A stretch of DNA of 64,000 nt. Origin: Paguma larvata (Eukaryota; Chordata; Mammalia; Carnivora; Viverridae). This document shows, piece by piece, positions 57,583 to 64,000 of this stretch. A program made the position numbers and the translations under genes. Every line of letters begins with the position of its first letter. Position 1 is the first letter of the stretch. The stretch covers positions 96,089,804 through 96,153,803 of the forward strand of contig CM057826.1 in assembly GCA_030068075.1 (NCBI GenBank), in the 5' to 3' direction. The notes beneath the pieces were generated by a model, which saw only the letters and a list, made by a program, of their open reading frames with translations, searched no databases and was not told the DNA's origin.

Positions 57583-57631
57583 TTCCAAGGATGGTCTGCG
57601 GTTTGTTCTTGTTATGTTTCTCTTGGAATTT
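57583..57631 (-). CDS. ARHGEF28: ARHGEF28 in-window exon 3: linker after C1
   Basis: A 49-bp exon reading KFQEKHNKNKPQTILG plus one base of the next Asn codon. It follows the zinc finger and is basic. The acceptor is 'tttattag' and the donor is GGAA|gtaagtg, close to consensus. The sequence fits the recalled human segment with a single apparent substitution (H for Y). No separate function is known to me for this linker. Confidence 0.93.
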
Positions 57632-58217
57632 CTAATAAAGAACATTAGAAACATGGAAAATAAGATTAAATTCCATTTGACTACAAGAATGTCCACCCAG
57701 TTATACAGGAGGCTTATCTCTATCATTTTTGTTATTTTATTTCAAACCAAGAATTCAAAGCAAAAGACACTAAAAGCAACAAGGAAAAATGTTGTAATAA
57801 TGAGATGTGCCAGTTGTAGTAAAGGCATACCTCGCGAACACATCTCATGAATATCCCAGCTTTATTTAAAGTCTGTGGGAACCAGAAATGTCCAACTCAT
57901 GCGTCCAGCCCAAGGCAGAGAGACAAGTTCCTAGGCATGCTGCCTTTCTCCTACTTGGTCTCCTACTCTTGGCCACTCTTCCTGTCTATAGGACACAACA
58001 CCCTTGGGTGCTCAGGCATCATGCTTAACTCTGTGACCTGACACAATGTGTGTTTCAATTGACACAAAGGTTAGAGACTCCAGGGTTCCCCCTGAAGTGT
58101 CAGCATGCTCGCTCACATTTCTAACGTGACATTAAAGTGGGCAACAAAGGAATAGGCATGACACATGTGTCTATTCCCTCAAGCCCACTCCCAAACTCAG
58201 AGAACATTCTTTTATTC
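57632..58217. other. Intron between exons 2 and 3, first part
   Basis: Nothing recognised. Confidence 0.5.
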
Positions 58218-58402
58218 TAGTGGGCCTCACAGTATGGTCCCAGGACAGCAATACCACCTGGGAACTTGTTAGAAATGCAAATTCTCTGACCCCACTCAGA
58301 CCCTACTGGATCCGAAATTCTGCGCATGGGGCTCAGAAATCTAGTTTCAGTAAGTCCTCCGGGTGTGATGCTGATACTTGCTGTTTGAGAATTACTGCTC
58401 TA
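58218..58402 (+). repeat. MER5A-type DNA transposon remnant
   Basis: The words accacctgggaacttgttag, aaatgcaaattctctgaccc and tgctgtttgagaattactgc are MER5A; the best-preserved copy here. Confidence 0.88.
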
Positions 58403-58688
58403 GACCCCAGACACTGATGCTTAAGGTCTGCACTCATAAACCAAGCACATCTCGACAGAGAGACTAACCCGCTTACACCTTGTAACACAGGTGGCCACAT
58501 GGGAGCTTTCCCTATTTCCAAAGGTATATAGTTACGGAAACAACTACGCACTTTGAACACGTGCTCTTTTATCACTGTAATGATCACCTTAGAAACAAAT
58601 CTGGACAGTAATAAAAGAATAAAACCCTAAACAGAGAACAGGAAGCAACAAAGCTATATATGCACATGCAAAACAAATGAGAGATCAC

Positions 58689-58744
58689 CTTGGTACACGG
58701 AGGTGCGGCGTCTTTACAACTCTTGTGCACATATGCATTACAGT
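58689..58744 (-). CDS. ARHGEF28: ARHGEF28 in-window exon 2: second half of C1 zinc finger
   Basis: A 56-bp exon reading NCNAYVHKSCKDAAPPCTK. It gives the remaining C1 ligands: the second Cys of Cys-x2-Cys, then His-x2-Cys and the last Cys, so the zinc finger is complete across exons 1 and 2. The acceptor is 'tttcag' and the donor is AAG|gtgatc. The exon starts with two bases completing an Asn codon and ends on a codon boundary. Without the homology it would be hard to find, because no long open frame surrounds it. Confidence 0.93.
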
Positions 58745-59929
58745 CTGAAAGGGAAAAATGAGTAAGACTACACTGAGCATTTACTGGTCATGGTAAAAAC
58801 AGCATATGTAAGTATTGAGAAAATATAGGGGAAAAAAGTAACTAAATCACATGTAGCCCCACCACGTGAGCGCAAGCACATGGCTAATATTTCCATTTCC
58901 TTGGAGGTATTTTTCCCCTTCTGAGCAGTCTTACCAATTATGGAACCTGCAATTGTGCAAGATAAACACTCTTGTGTCTGCCTGAGAACCTATTTACTTA
59001 TTTACTACCATCCGCCTAACACTGCAAGGGATTTCTGACATCTGGTTGGCGGCAATGGCCCGCTCCCATGCCAGGTCAAATGCCTTGCAAAATGGAAAGA
59101 AATAAAGTTCACAACAAGGCTGAAAATAAAGTCCTGTTGGGCTCCAAGAGGAATTCCTGCTAACTCCAGGCAGCCAAATTAAAAGAGACAAGTTAGCAAT
59201 CTGCTTGTCTTACTCCATAAAACATGTGGCCTCAACCTCACTAAAAGGGAAGAGTTTACCTGCCCCTCTCTGCCCACTGGCTCAGAGATTCAGGGTGTCT
59301 TCACAGGAAGCGGTCCCTGCGTGTGGGGACCACTTTCTGCCAGACTCCTGTCATCCTGTCCTGCCCACCAGCCCTCCAGTCTCCACACCATCAGCCACCA
59401 CCTCCTTGTCCCACCCACCCCACACACTACAGATGGAGGAGCCTCCAGCTTAACACAATCTTTATTACAAAGAATCCTTCCTTGTGGGTAGAAGATCCCA
59501 TTTAGATCCCTGTCAAGTGCCTATAACTCACTGAGAAATGAGCCCAACTTCCTCCCGCTGTGGGTCTGCAGAGCATTTTAGCCAACATCTCAAGGGCCAA
59601 AGAGCTGAGGTCAGCTGGCAAGTGTGGAAATCGGACGGCTCTCTCCTCATTCCAGAACAAGTGAATGAAAGGAAAAGGGAAAAGAGCAGACAGTATGACC
59701 TAACACAAATTTGGACTGAAAACTCACAGGTAGCCACTGATTATCATTAAGTCTAGAAATAGAGAGGAAAAACTTAGATACATGAAATGTGTTTTCCCTA
59801 AAAGACACAAAATAGACGTAAAACAGGACGACAAGGCCACGAAGGGAGAACAGGGCAGCACAATAGGCCTGCAAGATGACAGGGGGAAGGAGCTTTGTGA
59901 GACAAGAAAGCAGACCTGGGAATGAACTG
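58745..59929. other. Intron between exons 1 and 2, first part
   Basis: No exon or confident repeat seen. CT/C-rich block at 59340-59440. Confidence 0.5.
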
Positions 59930-60720
59930 AGGAGAATCGATTTAACAAAACTATCAAAGCAGCACCAGGAAATTAGACTTGAAAGATTCCCTCCAGAATG
60001 TAGAGGAAAAGAGGGGTATAATTATAAAATAGAACATGTCATACAAAAAAGGTAACAGAGATCATACCTCACTAAGAAAGAAATCAGAAAAACTAAATCA
60101 GAAGAAATAGCCAAAGCTACAACTTGACAAAAACTTTTATCAAGCTAAAAAAGAACTACCAAAGGCAAATCTACAGTCCTCGTGGTTTTCTAGGAATTAA
60201 AACACATATTCTGACAACATCTTATTATATGATTTAAAAATTTAAAGTTCTTAAGCATCTAGGCAGAAAAAGTAGGTCACCAAAAAAGAAAGAAAGTCAG
60301 ACAGGCTCCAAACTTTTCCACTATAATATTCAATGCCCAAAATTCATGGACCAATGTTGATAGGGTATTGGGGGCAAAAGTTTTGGTCTAGGAATTTATA
60401 TGGCTGATCGATACCTTTGTGTGTGAAAGAAACAAAGATCTACCTCCTTAGATAAACAAGATTTCAGAAAACAGATCACTCCAATAAACCTTTCAAGAAA
60501 AGTATTTATTTACCTGAAACCCTACTTAAGACTATTAACAGCAGAACTGAAATTAAGGGTTCAAGAACTGATCACACTTTATTTTAAAAAAGAAAAAAAA
60601 AAGGAGCAAAAGCAGTGAAACCAGCTAAACAAAGAAACACATCTAAAAACATTTTGTAAGCAGAGACAGAGAACTTCATACAGGTATCAAATTATTCTTG
60701 AAACAGAAAACTATTCTTGA
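59930..60720 (+). repeat. Possible ancient LINE-1/HAL1-like remnant
   Basis: A-rich strand with aggtcaccaaaaaagaaaga, gtcagacaggctccaaactt, and later taaacaagatttcagaaaac, resembling very old L1/HAL1 wording. Weak. Confidence 0.4.
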
Positions 60721-60905
60721 AAGATCATACAACAAAAAAAGAGCAATTCAATAATTCAATATACCAATAGAATCAAATGGAAAAAAGGTTAGATATAAGA
60801 GAAATTAAAGAATATTCAACTATAAGCCATAAGTTACCACTAATAGATATTAAACAAGCTTATCTTGCCAAATCCCCAGATAACATAAAAACCAACAACA
60901 GATGG

Positions 60906-61112
60906 AGGGTACCTAGCTGGCTCCGTGGGTTAAGTGTCTGACTCTTGATTTAGGCTCAGGTCATGATCTCACAGTTTGTGGGACTGAGCCACGTGTTAGG
61001 GTCTGCACTGACAGCTCAGAGCCTGCTTGGGATTCTCTCCCTCCCTCTCTCTGTCCCTTCCCCACTGGAGCACTCTCTCAAAATAAAATTAAATAAATAA
61101 AAAAACAAACAT
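60906..61112 (+). repeat. CanSINE
   Basis: Head gtacctagctggctccgtgg, body words gactctgatt-like and tgacagctcagagcctgctt, CT-rich part and tail aaataaataaaaaaac. Confidence 0.92.
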
Positions 61113-63029
61113 TTTAAAAACAACATTAACAACCCATGGTATAAATAACAAAATCAAACATCACAGAAAACAGCAAAGAACTGTAAAAGAGAGTCAACAA
61201 GCTGTAAAATTAAATAAGAAAAAAAGCCTTGTTATAAAATACTAGCTCTCAGTTAATTCCAGATTAACTATGTCTAAATTAAAACACATCCCAAATTAAA
61301 AACACAGAAATAGTAAGAGAAAATTCAAAGAAAAGGAAAGCAAAAGGAATATTAATTTTAGACAAAGTAAAAATCAATGCCCAAAGCATATAATGGCATT
61401 AAAAGGGTAATTTTATATTTATCAAAGTTAAATCTTCCACAAAGCTGTGATTTGTGAAATTCTGTGCACCAAATAATGTGACATCTAAACATAAGCAGTG
61501 AAATCTATTTATAACTGAAAAGAATTTGTGAAAAACTAGCAACTCAGGCTTTAACAAAAAAAATACAAACATCAGAATTTTGAATATCTATTATATTTTG
61601 TTTTATGTCATACCATGGTCTTCATTTTAGAAGTAGTAATCTTCATAATTAAAAACAAAACTACACCCATAAAATAGAATTATTCCTAATAACAGCAGCT
61701 TATACATGTCACAATCTCTTGTCCCATGTAAAAATCTTAATAACCAAAGTTTAACTGCCCAACACTCCTCTCCTTAAAAACTAGAAATCTTAAAACTTTT
61801 TAAAAACTGTGGGTTAAAGAGGAAATTTAACATCTACTGATGCTAGAATTTAAGACAATAATCAAACACGTGGACAGTGTTATAGGCAACAGAATGCCGC
61901 TTATAACGTTATTTGTTGTGAAAAAGTTGGGGAAAAGTTAACTGTAGAGTAAGGAGTAATCAAGCAAAATCAAGCACTAACTTTTTTATTATCAGAAGGG
62001 ACTCCATTAAAAAAATGAATAGCCATCTTCTCTAGTTTTTAAGCTTTTGGATAATTTTAAATTTCTCCTTAAACCTTGTATCTTTTAGGAGTCCTACTGC
62101 ATTTTTTTAAAAAATAATGACTACTTTCAAAGCTAACTGCATCCTCTATATTTTCAGCCGTTTCCATCTTCCACTAAAACTTTCGTGGCCACCCACTGGA
62201 CCAACTCTGTGTGAAGCAACATGTCCTGTGCTCCGCCAGGAATTACCTTTCAAGAGGCCCGCCCCCTGTAAGCATGAACAACACATGAGTACCCAAGGGC
62301 TGGGTTTCGTGACAGCTGCTGCAGGGAATACAGAAGGATCACTGTGCGATTTTAGTCCTTCAGGTCTCTTTTAGTAGTTAAAAACAGGAGTTTGTACATT
62401 ACCCATTATTAACGGGAAGAGGTACAGAGATCATACATGTGGTGTGCAAAATTTTCGGACACGGTGGTCAGAGAAGATCTTCCAAGATGGGGTGAGAAAT
62501 CGAGACAGATACAGCGGAGCTAGAGAAATGAAGAGGAGGGAGATCAAACCAACCAAAGGAAAGAGAACACACTCCTGGGGAGGCCTCTGGCTATAAACCG
62601 AGGCTGAGGAGAGAACCACCCATAAGACCCTTCACCACACAGGGAACCAAACGCAACTATCTGGAAAGTGTGGGCTAATCCAGGACACAAATTAACACAG
62701 GATGAAGGACAGGCTTTCTGCATGTGGATTTTGAGGATGGTTTTCGTCTTGATGGTCTGGGAGACAAGGAACTCTCTGGGCGATGATGCCCAGGGACAGG
62801 GTTGCTCTGAGTCACCTCAGAAGGTGGTCAGGAAAGGCCTGGCTGAGGTCCTATCTGAGCACACCCGAAGGCGGTGAGGGGGCAATCCCTGTGGCTGATC
62901 TGAGAGAGGAGCACTGCAGGCTGAAGGAAGAGGCAGGGAAGGCCCTCAGGGAGCAGCTTGCCGGGCAGGCTGAGAGCAGAGCAAAGATGGCAGAGCAGCT
63001 GGAACAGAGGAAGGAAGGGGGAGAGGATG
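61113..63029. other. Intron between exons 1 and 2, AT-rich then GC-richer
   Basis: AT-rich to about 62100, then mixed. Frames around 62668-63055 overlap on both strands and show no domain; they may belong to the L2-related sequence that follows. Confidence 0.5.
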
Positions 63030-63560
63030 ACGGGAGAGATCAGGGGGCCTGGCACCTACTGTCAGGGCTTTGGCCTGGCGGGATGACAGGGAGCCACTAC
63101 AGGAACTGGAACGCAAGGCTATGTGCCCTCACAAGCTCACCGTGGCTCATGTTTTGAGAACCGATGTTTTCAGAACTGCGCTGTTTGTGGTAAAAGTGCA
63201 AGGAAACCAATTAGCAAGTGATTGAAATGGTGGCTTTCGACCAGGGTGATACCAGCAGCAGGATGAAAGGTGGGTGGCTTTCACACACACTGTGAAGACT
63301 GACCTTGCTGAAGGGCTGCATGTGGAATGTGAGAGAGAAAGAGTCATAACGAAAGACCTCAAGATTTTTGGCACGAGCATCCAGCGGGCATGATAGAGAT
63401 GCCATTAACCGAGAGGGTCAGCCTGTAGACGGGCACAGGAATGAAGCAGAGCTCCATTTCAGACATGCAATATTTGAGAAGCTATGTAGATACCCAAGTG
63501 GAGACGTCAAGCAAGCAGTGAAATACACAGGGCTGGGGTTCTGGGAGGCTATCACTTGTG
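63030..63560 (-). repeat. L2 LINE remnant, reverse orientation
   Basis: The words gatggcagg-like opening, ggctttcgaccagggtgata, gcatgtggaatgtgagagag, ctcaagatttttggcacgag and tacccaagtggagacgtcaa follow the antisense L2 order. Confidence 0.75.
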
Positions 63561-63738
63561 GACAAAAACCACTGACTCGAACCATCATGGGTCACTGCTT
63601 GGCAAGTCGTTAAATCACATGTGTGGCACTATTACGAAGGTTTATGTAAACACGCTTAACAATGGCCCTATTCTCAGGAAGCTTACTGTCTGGGGAGGCA
63701 AAGTGCAAAGACAGCACACACTGGGCCGGAGAACTTAC

Positions 63739-63871
63739 TGGAACACTGGAATGACTCCTTCCCCAGGAGCGTTTTATCACAAACCAAACACTGCTGAACT
63801 CCAGAGAAAGTTCCGGGGACAAACTGATGTTGGCTCTGTTTCTCTTTGTCTTTGGCATCCTTGCTTTTTGT
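63739..63871 (-). CDS. ARHGEF28: ARHGEF28 in-window exon 1: first half of C1 zinc finger
   Basis: The minus strand reads a lysine-rich stretch, then HQFVPGTFSGVQQCLVCDKT and a segment ending in QCS. This supplies the C1 pattern His-x12-Cys-x2-Cys and the first cysteine of the second zinc pair. C1 domains fold around two zinc ions; in this family the domain is usually regarded as atypical, not diacylglycerol-responsive. The donor is clear (TTCCA|gtaagt) and ends one base into the Asn codon finished by the next exon. The acceptor is less certain: I chose 'tctgaag' at 63872-63873, but a second AG 12 bases further in would also keep frame. Everything N-terminal of this exon lies outside the window. 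Confidence 0.9.
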
Positions 63872-64000
63872 CTTCAGATAGAGCAGCAACAGCCAAGTGG
63901 GGAGAAATGAGAAAAAAGAAATGCTGAGAGCCAAGGTACTCATAGAAGCCGTACACAGTCTCTACTTTTTCTGTCTGAACGTAAAGGCCACTCGTGGATG

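Larger units (their letters stand above)
11869..63871 (-). other. ARHGEF28: ARHGEF28 gene, partial (20 internal coding exons)
   Basis: Seen: twenty minus-strand exons whose phases join without a break, giving about 1,009 codons in the order C1 zinc finger, DH, PH, variable linker, coiled coil, C-terminal tail. Known of the family: ARHGEF28 (RGNEF/p190RhoGEF, about 1,705 residues in human) activates RhoA, associates with focal adhesion kinase and microtubules, and its C-terminal part binds neurofilament light mRNA. The summed exon length fits human residues of roughly 640 to 1648. The N-terminal half lies to the right of the window, and the final coding exon is not found here. All introns are GT-AG except one GC-AG. 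No frameshift or stop was seen, so the gene looks intact. Identification is from recalled family sequence, not a search. Confidence 0.96.

Overview
This window is a stretch of carnivoran nuclear DNA, most likely from a cat (Felidae). It holds at least 17 tRNA-derived CanSINE copies. The young ones have the head 'ggggcgcctgggtggctcag' and the body word 'tgacagctcagagcctggagc' that I associate with felid SINEs. It also carries carnivoran LINE-1 tails. Exons are sparse, introns are large and splice sites are ordinary, so this is vertebrate genomic DNA, not a microbial locus.

The only gene I can support is ARHGEF28 (RGNEF, p190RhoGEF), a RhoA-directed guanine nucleotide exchange factor, on the minus strand. 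Twenty internal coding exons run from 63871 down to 11869. Their phases join without a break and total 3,028 bp, about 1,009 codons. They cover the C1 zinc finger (63.9-57.6 kb), a linker (55.8-54.1 kb), the DH catalytic domain (54.1-38.1 kb), the PH domain (38.4-31.7 kb), a fast-changing linker with small exons (30.6-18.5 kb), the glutamine/arginine-rich coiled coil (13.9-13.5 kb) and most of the C-terminal tail (12.2-11.9 kb). The N-terminal exons lie beyond the right edge. The last roughly 55 codons were not found and probably lie beyond the left edge. I recognised the protein from recalled family sequence; no database search was run.

By region: 1-11.9 kb is non-coding (last intron or 3' flank). 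It has a three-SINE cluster including a SINE nested in a SINE (4.0-4.6 kb), a 149-bp inverted repeat with about 97% matching arms (5218-5366 and 6061-6209), an MLT1-type LTR (7.1-7.5 kb) and a SINE with a clean target-site duplication (8.6 kb). Introns in 12-29 kb carry SINEs and L2/L1 fragments, and 29-42 kb carries MER5, L2, MIR and an L1 tail. The intron at 42.8-48.8 kb is built around an old L1 with four SINEs in or next to it. The intron at 49-54 kb contains a 980-bp solo LTR with a 6-bp target duplication inside another L1. The 58.7-63.7 kb intron is A-rich with an L2 remnant.

The most unusual items are the long inverted repeat, a GC-AG intron inside the DH domain, a 30-bp microexon and a 78-bp intron, the solo LTR, and the missing C-terminal exon. 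I saw no new multi-gene system, CRISPR array, operon, rRNA or tRNA gene.
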